Below are positions 13,001 through 22,432 of a stretch of DNA of 64,000 bases, piece after piece. The notes beneath the pieces are model-generated. The model made no database searches, was not told where the DNA came from, and saw nothing but the letters and a program-made list of their open reading frames with translations. The position numbers and the translations under genes were made by a program. This DNA is from Imbricaverruca yamaguchii (Eukaryota > Arthropoda > Thecostraca > Neoverrucidae): contig JAOTOL010001450.1 of NCBI GenBank assembly GCA_034440575.1, forward strand, positions 1 to 64,000, read 5' to 3'. The first letter of the stretch is position 1. Each line of letters starts with the position of its first letter.

Positions 13001-13048
13001 CATTATAAGAATAGAGGGCTTGCTTTTCAGTATTACAGGGAGGGCTGA
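10045..13048 (+). pseudogene. LINE ORF2: endonuclease-reverse transcriptase, frameshifted
   Basis: This is the replication enzyme of the element. An APE-type endonuclease occupies about 10235-10910: NAQSIRSK, the catalytic Glu in CITEAW, LILGDFN, and SDHN. The reverse transcriptase follows: PNKAAGPDD, YRPISLTS, HGFRKGRSC, AYLDFSKAFD, GVPQGSVLGPLLF, and the active site FADD near 12220. The usual VND of the family reads VNN here. The frame is broken after codons near 12656 by what looks like one extra A in a run of five (12656-12660). The remaining C-terminal region continues in the next frame at 12674-13048. The frame has no ATG before 10234, where ATG overlaps the TGA ending the ORF1 frame. 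The element is otherwise intact, so the break is recent or a sequencing error in a homopolymer. Confidence 0.9.
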
Positions 13049-13128
13049 TTGGCAGATTTGGTGGGCAACTGGTTCAGTGTACAGAATGCAACCAAGAAGG
13101 GCCCTTGTGGCTCAGAGTTGCACTGATC

Positions 13129-13155
13129 TTTTATGTCTTTTATGTCTTTTATGTG
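13129..13155 (+). repeat. LINE 3' tail, three 9-bp units
   Basis: Three consecutive units TTTTATGTC, TTTTATGTC and TTTTATGTG end the element. Short tandem tails like this are typical of CR1-like elements and are thought to be the recognition end for reverse transcription. Confidence 0.85.
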
Positions 13156-13156
13156 A

Positions 13157-13959
13157 TACTTTGGAACCAAGATTTACCTCAGCAATCAAAATATTCTCAT
13201 ATTCGCCATGGGGTCTGCGGAACCTCGCTATTTCTGGATCAAATTGACCTGATTGGTGAAAAGTTTCCGCAACCAATATTGAATAAAAATTGTCCCAAGC
13301 TACCAAGGTGAGTTTGAAAAAAAAGCTATGCCGAAAATTAAGCATGACACCCGCAAGTCAATAAGGAAAGCAGACTGAAATGGAGGTGGAGAGCACGGAC
13401 TGACTGAGCACGGGCTCACGTCGCGCATGGTCTGCATCCTGTGTCTCACGTGGACGGAGCAGGGTGATGCTGAATAGCGCAAAATTGTGCACCAGTCTTC
13501 CGCGCCGACTTAATCACCGACCTCACACTAGTTATTTTTCCGGCACTTCGCCTCTGCTCATACCCGCCTCAGAACGACCCGGCACGGCAGCCAGTCACGT
13601 GCGTGTCACGGTCGGCTGCCCGGCTCTCAGAATAACACCAGAAAATGCGGGAACTGGCGCCAGCTAATTGCCAACGTGCTCCGACAAATGCCGCCGCCAG
13701 GAGAGACAACAGCGATGCACTTTTAGGAAACACGATAGGGCTAGAGTTTATGACGTTGCAATGCGGGCGACACCAGCATACCGACGTAGTAAAACCTGAT
13801 GAAAAACGCGGCATGGACAGCTCCTACCCTCCGAAACTGCCGGCCTATTCTGGGCATCAGCGAGGAGAAAGGCGCAGAGGCACGGAGAGAACAGGCAGCA
13901 AAAGAGCGCCTGCAGCACGTGCACAGCCCGCGCTGTCGACCCGAAGCCGTGCGACTTGC
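13157..13959. other. gene-free stretch
   Basis: Unique sequence of mixed composition. Overlapping open frames on both strands at 13570-14140 match nothing recognisable. Confidence 0.5.
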
Positions 13960-14380
13960 ACCACTCGGTATCGACTCGCCCCGGCGTGTCGAAAAAGTGT
14001 CGACCTGGTTTTTCAATTAGGAATTTTTGGAAAAAATAGTTTGGAAATTTTCCATAAAAGAATTTGCTTTCTTGTATGCAAGCTTTTTGTTTGTTTGCTT
14101 ATTGGGTGGTTCACGACGCACTTCATGCACGTTCACGGCTAATGGCGCCGCCCACACTGTTTCGCCGGTGGGCCGCGCGATTGGGAAATGCCCTGAGCGG
14201 CGCTAGTGTCGAACCCGGGACCTTTGGTACCCATAGCCCGACACCCTAACCCCTCGGCCATCCCCGCCCCTTGTATGCAAGCTTGAGTTACATTAGGTTA
14301 GGATATGTTACACATCTTTTCGTTTCTTTTGACCACTCGGCGTCGACTCGACCCGGCGCGTCGACGCAGTGTTGACCCGG
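13960..14380. repeat. 49-bp direct repeat flanking a SINE
   Basis: A 49-bp segment starting ACCACTCGG at 13960-14008 is repeated at 14332-14380 with roughly 80% identity. Shared strings include TCGACTCG and CCCGGCG. The SINE at 14086-14269 lies between the copies, so the two were closer before that insertion. Confidence 0.75.
14086..14269 (-). mobile_element. tRNA-derived SINE (Leu/Ser-like head) with 15-bp TSD
   Basis: Read on the minus strand, the element begins with a tRNA-like head. TGGCCGAGGGG matches an A box and GGTTCGACAC matches a B box, with a variable-arm-sized spacing typical of tRNA-Leu or Ser. A body of about 90 bp follows, then an A-rich tail made of CAAA units. It is flanked by the perfect direct repeat CTTGTATGCAAGCTT at 14071-14085 and 14270-14284, which is the target-site duplication. 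The internal boxes would support Pol III transcription; mobilisation would need a partner LINE. The intact duplication implies a fairly young insertion. Confidence 0.9.
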
Positions 14381-14569
14381 TCACAGCCGACGGCGGGCGG
14401 CGGGTCCGGCAAAGTGACGGGGACGCGGCCGACCCCGGGGGACGGCCGGGTCGATTTCACGCTGGCGGACACGCCGGCCGTTACCGCGGCCGGCCGGGAG
14501 GCATCAATCTGGCCGGCGAGACGCGCCCGGCCGACACGTGCTCTGACCGACACCTGCGCCGGCCGGGCC

Positions 14570-15000
14570 CGACCGATCCGCCACTCTTGCCGACGCCTGT
14601 GTCACCCGGGCCGACACCTGTGCCGGCCAGCGGGGCGGGGGGGGGGGCGGATGACCGATTCGCCACTCTTGCCGACGCCTGTGTCACCCGGGCCGACACC
14701 TGTGCCAGCCGGGAAGGGGGGGGGGGGGGACAGATCCGTCAGTCTTCTTGCCGACGCCTGTTTCTCCCTGGATGACACTTGCGCCAGCCAGGGGGGAGGG
14801 TGATCGATTTGCCACTCTTGCCAACGCCTGTGTCACCCGGGCCGACACACGTGCCAGCCGGGGGGGGGGGACGACCGATCCGTCAGTCTTGCCGACGCCT
14901 GTGTCACCCTGACCGACACACGTACCAGCCGGGACCGACCGATTTGCCACTCTTGCCCACACCTGTGCCACCTGGCCGCCACACGTACAACTCGCTAGCC
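14570..15000. repeat. 64-82-bp minisatellite with G runs
   Basis: The motif GCCGACGCCTGTGTCA recurs at 14589, 14671, 14750 (variant), 14820 (variant), 14891 and 14955 (variant). Unit length varies mainly because of homopolymer G runs of 8-13 bases between CAGCCG and the next unit. Non-coding. Confidence 0.85.
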
Positions 15001-15650
15001 GACACACGCAACATTTCAACCGACGATGGCATATTGCTGCAAAACTCCTACCCCGACGACAACATTCGGCTGCTGTGACACTCGGATCGATGACACCAGA
15101 CGGGCGCGACATTCTGATCGATGATATCAGACTGCGGCGACATTTCGACCGATGATGACATAATGCCGTGACACTCCCGCAGATGATAGCAGACTGTGGC
15201 GGCACCCTGGCCGTCTGCAAGGCTGCTGCGATATTCTGACCGACGATGACAAACGGTTGTGACATTCTAACCGACGATGACAGACGGTTGTGACACCACA
15301 GCCGACGATCCACTACACTATTTGCATCTATTTGTCATTTGCATCTATTTGCATTATACTATTTGCAAGTTGCGACGCTCCTTCGACGAAATCAGACTGG
15401 TGCGACACCGCAATCGACGACAGTGGACTGCTGCGACACCCCAACCGACGATAGCAGACGGATGCGACACCCCGATTAACGACCAATAGGCTCCTGCGAC
15501 ACCACACACGACGATGGCAGACTACTGCGACACCACGATCGACGAAATCAGACTTGTGCAACACCGAAATCGATGACCGTGGGCTGCTGCGACACCCCGA
15601 CAGATGGTAGCAGACTGCTGCGACGCCCCAATCAACGACAGCAGACTACT
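15001..15650. repeat. degenerate CGACGAT/GCGACAC repeat
   Basis: Some seventeen loose copies of a unit of about 35-40 bp contain ACCGACGATRRCAGAC and TGCGACACC. Spacing and sequence vary strongly. It adjoins the preceding array and shares the GACAC element, so the two may have a common origin. Confidence 0.75.
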
Positions 15651-16787
15651 ACGTCGCTTGCTCCCATACTTTATTTAGCATGCAACACATTATCCTGGAT
15701 AGAAGTGTATAGAACCACGACCAGAGTCCGGTATTTAGCACCTGGGGTTTCATTTGCCTCCATCTAGGTGCAAATTTTATTACTAATGTTATTTTTTTAT
15801 TTTGGCACTTCCGATCTTGGAGTTCGTAGCGGTATTTTTGCGGGTGATCTTCCACTTATAGTGAACATGCAACTATAAGTGATGGAGCTGTGAAACTGCC
15901 CCACATATTCAGACTTCGGAATGAAGCCTGAATGTCTGGTCAAGATTGAATGCAATTTACTGAGCAAACATTGTTTCTCATTATTCATTATGCTTGGTGT
16001 GAATGAATTGCTTCATTCCTTTGTAATGCATCTTGTGCGGAAATAGAAAACCTTTCACTTGAACACCTTTATTGCTTCAGCATAGCAAGCGTAGGAAGCA
16101 ATTAAGTAATTGGAAACACAAGTATGGGCACTTCTCAATATTGCATGGCGAAAGTCATACACATGTACGCTACCGTTTTTCTGCAGTGCCAGCTCCAACT
16201 CTCACGAAAGATAATGCACACCAGCAAATATGTTGATAGGAGTAATCAATCATTGTGGTCATAAAACATCGACCAGCTGGACCAACGGCGATTTCAACGC
16301 CGGCAAATCGAGGACGGCATGACCTGACATCTGTCAATATATTCGGCTTTAAAAGGATCTGGACCGCATTAAGTCGTGACGGCACTAACTGCCAAACAAC
16401 ATCGAACTTCAGCCAACCGTTTTGAACGTGAGATAATACTTGAACACAACGACGAATCATGGATAGGTGCAGACTTGGGTAGTGGAAGTGCGAGAACACC
16501 GCAAGTGCATTATTGCAAGATTGTCGATAAACAGGGATAAACACAGTCGATAAACACGAAAACATTGAAACTGTAAATGAACTCTTCCCATGTTTTGGGG
16601 TGCAGTTCAAAACTGTTAACTAAAAGGACGGATCCATGATTTTTTTTTTGTTGGGGGGGGGGGGAGGTGAACTCGTCTGCAGGCGAGCCATTTCCCCGGA
16701 GGAATGTCACTGATTGATTCAATTTAAAGGGTGGTTTGCACTTGATTATCTCTGCTGGAGCGCTTTTTTACTCAGAGGAGAGCCCTC
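15651..16787. other. gene-free stretch
   Basis: AT-rich unique sequence without recognisable genes. A T run followed by a G run lies at about 16640-16667. Confidence 0.5.
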
Positions 16788-16850
16788 GGCTGAAGAATTC
16801 AAGGGCTTGTGTGCACTCGAAGGTCCTGGAGGGGTGTCTTTTTCAATCAG
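16788..16850 (-). repeat. single inverted copy of the 7.3-kb repeat unit
   Basis: The reverse complement reads CCTCCAGGACCTTCGAGTGC and ends with TTCAGCCGA. It matches the unit at 7470-7525 (CTTCAGGACCCTCGAGTGC ... TTTTCAGCCGAA) along about 55 bp. Confidence 0.65.
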
Positions 16851-17506
16851 CTGCGCCTCCGTGATGAGGCACATTCCTTCTCTGCCTATAAATGCTCATT
16901 CGGTCAGTCCGTGTTCACTAACCATCTGAGAAGGAAAAACAAACAAACTAGTGTCCGTGAAAATATCAATTTCTTGGTTCAAATTGATAAAGGCGAACGG
17001 AGGGAAGTCGTTATGACCAGAAATTGCTCCCATCTCCGTTTCCCGTCTTGCTCCTTGGGTTCACTGCCAATACCCGTCAGCGCGTCCACGTGCATGGGTT
17101 CGATCCCTTTCCCTTGCTTGCATTTCTTTCCGCACAAATATTGCAACGTCTTAATTGTCGTTACGTCTGATACGTCAAATTTCTAATACTATGGTCGTTT
17201 GATAGGTTCTTGATTTTTTCCGTCTCACTTGGTGTCGAGGAAGATTCACTCTTGGGGTTAAATTCAATGCAGAAGTTCAATTCGGGGAAATTCCAATGCT
17301 GTGCTTGCCCTATCAAATGCACGAGTGCCCTACCAGCCCTGGGCAGTTGAGCACTACCTGGCGTTTCATCCAAGCTGATGTAGCAATAAGTTTGATCGTT
17401 CAGTGCTTGTTGTATGTAAAGTATTATTATGCACAGTACGCAGTTTTTATTGACGGTCCTTGCAATGATTAGAAATTTTAAAATTACACGCATTATAATT
17501 CTGGCA
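16851..17506. other. gene-free stretch
   Basis: Unique sequence. No gene or repeat is recognised. Confidence 0.5.
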
Positions 17507-17560
17507 CAACCCTTGGTCAAATGCATTCAGACTTATCTGAATGCACGTCACCAAGGGTTG
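17507..17560. other. 54-nt imperfect inverted repeat (hairpin)
   Basis: An 11-bp outer stem (CAACCCTTGGT with ACCAAGGGTTG), a 4-by-4 internal mismatch, a 10-bp inner stem (TGCATTCAGA with TCTGAATGCA) and a CTTA loop form one symmetrical hairpin. It could be a small RNA hairpin or the core of a foldback element. No flanking duplication is seen. Confidence 0.8.
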
Positions 17561-17889
17561 CTCCGAAATATATCGCGTGCAATTTAAAAACCTTCGAATC
17601 ATTGTAAGGAGCGGCGATTAATATAACTGCATACTGTGCAGCGAGAGGTGCTCACATTCAACTGTTGCCTACAAGCAGCCAAATATTCCCGACGCTCATG
17701 CACAAGAGGCGTTACCAGCCAAATTGTCGTCTACCACTCATGCATGGTCTTCGTTGGCGCTAGCCGATGCAATGTATTGAAGATGTCGCGACGGGACGAA
17801 AGCTGTCAGTCGTCCCGTAATGGACCCACCCACGTTGCTGAAGGCACGTTCCCCTCCTTCCCGGCCGCGGAAATCCAATGAGACGATTC

Positions 17890-18306
17890 ATCGGACTCTC
17901 GCTCTGGCTCTCGCTGTCGCTGTCGCTCCGCTCGTTATCGTTGTCGCTGTTGCTCCTCTCTTTCTCTCTCTCCCTCCCTCCCTCCCTCCCTTCCTCCCTT
18001 CCTCCCTTCCTCCCTCTCTCCCTCCCTCCCTCCCTCCCTTCCCTCCCTCCCTCCCTCCTTCCCTCTCTCTATTTATCTCTCTCTTTATCTTTCTCTCCCT
18101 CTCTCTCTTTCTCTCCCCTCTCTCTGTCACTTGTCGCCGTCGTTTTTCTCGTCGTCCCTCCTCCCGCTGTCGCTCTCACTCGCGTCCGCCTCACTCTTGC
18201 CCTTGCCCTGCTCTCACTCCTGCCCTTGCTCCAGTTGTCGCTCCTGGTCTGGCCGTCGCTGCCCCCCCCCTCTCTCTCTCTCCCTCTCTCTCTCTCTCTC
18301 CCCCAC
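17890..18306. repeat. long polypyrimidine tract
   Basis: About 400 bp are nearly all C and T on the plus strand. TCGCTCTGGC-type units lead into (CTCCCTCCCTC)n, (TCTC)n and further CT-rich blocks, ending near 18306. The strong strand asymmetry would favour triplex formation. Long Pro/Ser/Leu open frames here are artefacts. Confidence 0.93.
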
Positions 18307-18999
18307 TGGCGACCTGGCTGTCGCCTCGGCTCCCGCCGGCGCTCGATGCGCCGCTCGCAGGCAGCGGCGACGGCGAAATAATCACGTCATCCAACCCTTG
18401 CCTGGCCGTATCGACGTGCGCGAACTAACACAGAAGCCCGATTTGCAGGTTGGGAGGAGTCCGCGAGTCGGGAGAGAAGGCGCTCGCGCCCAGCCGGCTC
18501 GCCGCCGGCTGGCAGCGCCTGCTCTCTGGGCCGCGCAGGGCGAAGGGAGGTGCAGGTGCACGTGGAGGGCGGGATCCGCCGCTTGCGGGCGCGCTGGTTG
18601 CTGCGTAGAAGAAAAGGTGACAGCTGATGTGGATTGCGGGATGGAAGCTGTGTGGATGCAACTGCGCCAAATTTCACGTGCTGCCGGGGTTGGCAGGCTG
18701 CGTAGCGCGTGCGGTAGTTCGATATTGCTGTATTGTGTACAACATTGGGTATGGCAGACAAAAAAAACACTTTTTAACTATTTTTTTTTGCTTTAACTTC
18801 CTTTATATAATTGTAAAGGCATATTCTACTCTTTTGCATGCAACTTTAGTCCAAACGCTTGCTGGAGTGGCTGTGTTGACCAGGGCCAAGCAGACGCTTG
18901 ATGTAAGAGCCCAGTCTCCACCACCCAATCTGAGAAGTTCAGTTCAATGACATAATCTTTACCAAGAATGTAGCGTGCTGCCTATACGACGGTACAGCC
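18307..18999. other. gene-free stretch
   Basis: GC-rich to about 18700, then AT-rich. No recognisable gene. Confidence 0.5.
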
Positions 19000-19152
19000 C
19001 CCCCCCCATTGCTTCGCCATCAGCCTTATCGGGTCGGCTGCCAGCTAACCCTCCCAGCCGGGGGCTATGCGGGCGTGGGGAGACTAGAGCCGTGACTCGC
19101 CAGGATGGGGGAGGCTAATGGTCAATCGGACGCTCTAATCAACTGAGCTTTT
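19000..19152 (-). mobile_element. degenerate tRNA-derived SINE
   Basis: Read on the minus strand from 19152, AGCTCAGTTGATTAGAGCG (about 19149-19131) is an excellent tRNA D-arm and A box. GGCTCTAGTCTCC around 19092-19080 fits a decayed B box at tRNA-like spacing. A GC-rich body and a C run follow to about 19000. No target-site duplication was found and the 3' boundary is a guess. Confidence 0.55.
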
Positions 19153-19829
19153 GATGTGGTCTTAATTATATTCTACTTACCTTGTTGTTTTTTTGTATAA
19201 GTCGTGGAAAATGTAATTTCTTCTGTTAATGCATATCACTCGACTGCTTCCCGAAAACCTTTCTGTATGAAAAATAATGTGACATGCCCAAGTACTCTAT
19301 GCCCCCCCCCAAAAAAAAAAAAATCGAATTCAAATGACTCGAATGATATGGCAGTAAAGAGCCGCACAATGCACATGGCTGAATTTCCATTATATTATTT
19401 TCATGCAAACGGCACAAAAAAGTAGATAACACTGCGGAGCGGGCAACAATCTTAATACTGAATTAGAACGAACCCTTATCTAGCTTTCCGCTGCGAGATG
19501 AAGAGATGTTTTGCATCTGGGACTCGCTTAGCATGACAACTGCGGGCCTGGACCCTTGCGCTGACGGCCCTGACCTCTACGGGTATGAAACACTTCCCAT
19601 TGCTTTAGTATTACTGCGGGGTGACGATGCACCCCCCTGTAGCCATTGGCACGCCCCGCACTTAAGATGTACTTGACGAGTCACTGCTTTGCATTGACCT
19701 TTCCCAACACTGTGGCCTTCGCCATGTCTATGGGGAGAGGGACTTGAGGTATGTTGCATTTGCGAATTATGAAATGAACCAAAGGAGACTAATAATTACA
19801 AATATATAATTGTTTTTTAATCTCCCCTA
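19153..19829. other. gene-free stretch
   Basis: AT-rich unique sequence with an A run near 19312-19323. No gene is recognised. Confidence 0.5.
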
Positions 19830-20275
19830 ATCCCCCTCTCTTTCTCTATCTATCTATCTCTCCATCACTCTATCTCTATATCTCTATATCTTTCTCTCCC
19901 TCTCTCCCTCTCTCCCTCTCTCCCTCTCTCCCTCTCCTATCTCCCTCTCTGTCTCCATCCTTATATACACCTATTTCTCTTTCTATATCTCTCCATCTCT
20001 ATCTTTATCTACATCTCTATATCTACATATATATATATTTACATCTACCTCTACCTCTATCTCCATCTCTATCTCCATCTCTATCTCCATCTCCATCTCC
20101 ATCTCCATCTCCATCTCCATCTCCATCTCCATCTCCATCTCCATCTCCATCTCCATCTCCATCTCCATCTCCATCTCCATCTCCATCTCCATCTCCATCT
20201 CCATCTCCATCTCCATCTCCATCTCCATCTCCATCTCCATCTCCATCTCCATCTCCGTCTCCATCTCCAACTCAA
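19830..20275. repeat. (CTCCAT)n hexanucleotide and CT-rich microsatellites
   Basis: CTATCT and CTCCCT blocks lead into an almost pure (CTCCAT)n array at about 20060-20265. On the minus strand the hexamer reads as alternating Met-Glu or Trp-Arg codons, giving long artefactual frames. Confidence 0.96.
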
Positions 20276-21084
20276 TGTCAATTTCACAGAATTTAGCATA
20301 AGACTCGTTTGTTCGTCTGTTTATTTGGCTTAATGGCGCCTGAACTGGCCGATAGTTTATTTGACCTGGTAACGTGTGTGGCTAACTGGACCGGTGTGTT
20401 CATATCCTTGCAGACCATACCACGTGTGATGCACAGTAACTTACACAAGTCTGCGAGTGACTTTTGCTGTGAAGGGATACACACAATTAATTAATCACAA
20501 TTCAGATGCTCAGACCAACCAAAAATGATTTTTTCTCTGTCGGAAAAAGACACTCATGATTAATTAAGGTCAAGCAGTGTGCTTACATTTAAAAACCTAC
20601 TGTTCGACGCTGTGGCTGACAACATCCAAAAACATTGAGGGTCGGTCACCTGCGTCTGCAGGAAAATGGGTAAAAATTACCATTTGCGGAAAGAAATGCA
20701 CCCTTTCTTATCCGAAATCTCTTCAGAAATGACGTTAAGCTAAACAAAAACCTGGCATACCCGCACCAAAACTGCTTGACCGAAAATCAACAAACACAGG
20801 CACTATGGGTCACACCAATCGACCACGTACTGCCAGACGAAATGTTCGCTGCACATGAGAAAATAGCTTGTCTTGAAATTCAACCGTCTCGCATGGGCAA
20901 GGTCGACATTGGTTTTCAGTACACAGTGAGTGATTCTCAGCAGTCCGACTATTCGATTGAATCACACGAAGCGTCCCTTATATCTTAACAGAAACATTGA
21001 AGTAGAAATGCATTGAGGCAGAGTTGAATTATGCTCTCGGACGAGTCTTTCTCAGATCTGTAGGAAGTTCCTTGAGTGGGCCTT
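20276..21084. other. gene-free stretch with one unexplained ORF
   Basis: An open frame of about 100 codons runs from 20674 to 20988 on the plus strand with balanced codon use. Part of it reads VLPDEMFAAHEKIACLE. I do not recognise it, and it has no homologous motif or clear splice sites. It could be a remnant exon or chance. Confidence 0.3.
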
Positions 21085-22428
21085 TGACACGCGCCCTGGA
21101 GGGCCTCTGAAAATTACGCGCACTGGAGGGGGGGGGGGGCGGATTCCGCCCCCTAAGATTTCGGCTCCCATTAAGGCTAGAGCAACGAAATTCGCAGGGT
21201 GGATGGGCACGATAGTTATCTCTATTGTGTGCAAATGTCGTGACCTTAGGTCAATATCTTGAAGGTCAAATGAGGTCAAAATAGCAAAATGTTCTGGTTT
21301 TGCGTGACTTGGCTTGTCATTGGTATGGATCGCTGTGATTGTGTTTAAATGCTCCAAAATTGGCATTAATGATGTCTTGGACATTACTAATGATGCAATA
21401 CATATTCCAGATCCGCCATTTGACCTCAGGTCACCTATATAGGAGCACTTTATCAGACCATTACCTGCTCCAGTTACCGGAACCGGGCTGCCCACCTGAC
21501 TGGTCCGTTGGGCGGCTCGGCACAATCGGCTTCGTGAAATACATGAATATGGAGTGAAATACATGAATAAAGTATAAAAACGCTTAGGCACACAATGGCA
21601 AATAGTAGGATGTGTAGGGAGCAACATGCAAAGTGTCATCAATAGCATGACAGTCATTTCCGTTTATGACAACATTCCAGTTGACCATGTTTTGTTCCAT
21701 TAGCCTGTCATGATGACCTCGGCGACCTAACATGACTTTTAAATTATATAGCATAACAATATGCATCTAACAAGTCGCTAGTGTTGTGAAGAACACTTCC
21801 CTTTTGCCAATATACGGCAAGCGCATCAGCGCCGATTTTTGTGGTCTGGCGCTTCGATTTTAGAGAAAAAATTTTATCGGCCCATAACATAAAAACCTTT
21901 CGCCCGATTTTCAATTTTCTTGCTTTAAACAATGCACCGGTCACTTCTAATTAGGTACGGAAAAAATGGCGTATATCGGCCGGTATAATATGGAGTTGTC
22001 TACGAAACATCGGAGGAGTGGGCGGATTTCGCCATGCACCCCCCCCCCCAGGGCGTGTTTTAACTTGTAATGAACTTGACCTGACTTGACCTCGGTGACC
22101 TGACATGACTTTGAAACAATGTAGCATAACAATATACATGAAACAAGTCGCTAGTCTTGCCAAGAACACTTCCTTTTTGCCAATATACGGGAAGCGCATC
22201 AGCGCCGATATTTATGGTCTGGCGCTGATATTTTTTAACTCTACCAACCCATAACTCGAAAAAAAAAATTCGGTCGCTTCTCGTTTTTCTTACTTTAAAC
22301 AACGTGCCCTTCATTGCTAAGCAGGTACACGAACAATGGCGTATATCGGCCCATAAACTCTGTGGTTATCTACGAAAAACCGGAGGGGTGGGCGGATTTC
22401 GCCCCCCCCCCCTCCAGGGCGCGTGTTA
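21085..22428. mobile_element. unclassified 1.34-kb repeat block with inverted ends
   Basis: The left end TGACACGCGCCCTGGAGGG (21085-21103) matches the reverse complement of the right end at 22410-22428 in 18 of 19 positions. The interior contains a direct duplication (21705-22064 and 22082-22432). Poly-C or poly-G runs lie just inside the ends and at the internal unit border. There is no transposase frame, so it would be non-autonomous if it is a DNA transposon. No target duplication is obvious. It could instead be a rearranged satellite-like repeat. Confidence 0.45.
21705..22064. repeat. 350-bp direct repeat, copy 1
   Basis: This copy shares with copy 2 the strings ATAGCATAACAATAT, ACAAGTCGCTAGT, TTTGCCAATATACGG, AAGCGCATCAGCGCCGAT, AATGGCGTATATCGGCC and GGGCGGATTTCGCC, all in the same order. 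It ends with a C run and CAGGGCGTGTTTTAAC. Confidence 0.88.
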
Positions 22429-22432
22429 AGGC
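22082..22432. repeat. 350-bp direct repeat, copy 2
   Basis: This copy is collinear with copy 1 at roughly three-quarters identity. It ends with a C run and CTCCAGGGCGCGTGTT, which also forms the right inverted end of the larger block. The copies are separated by only about 17 bp, so this is a tandem dimer. Confidence 0.88.

Larger units (their letters stand above)
8390..13156 (+). mobile_element. CR1/L2-type LINE retrotransposon, near full length
   Basis: This non-LTR retrotransposon would copy itself by target-primed reverse transcription. It has a 5' UTR with two tandem monomers (8390-9025), ORF1 (9080-10036), ORF2 (from about 10045 or 10234 to 13048, with one frameshift), and a 3' tail of three 9-bp units of type TTTTATGTC at 13129-13155, with no poly(A). 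A microsatellite-type tail and an ORF1 with an SGNH esterase are known traits of the CR1/L2 groups. No target-site duplication could be identified, which is common for CR1. The 5' end may lie further upstream, to about 8040. A truncated sibling lies at 47673-48008 on the other strand. Confidence 0.93.

Noticed and set aside
19983..20299. Met-Glu and Trp-Arg repeat proteins
   Set aside because: Products of the (CTCCAT)n microsatellite on the minus strand.
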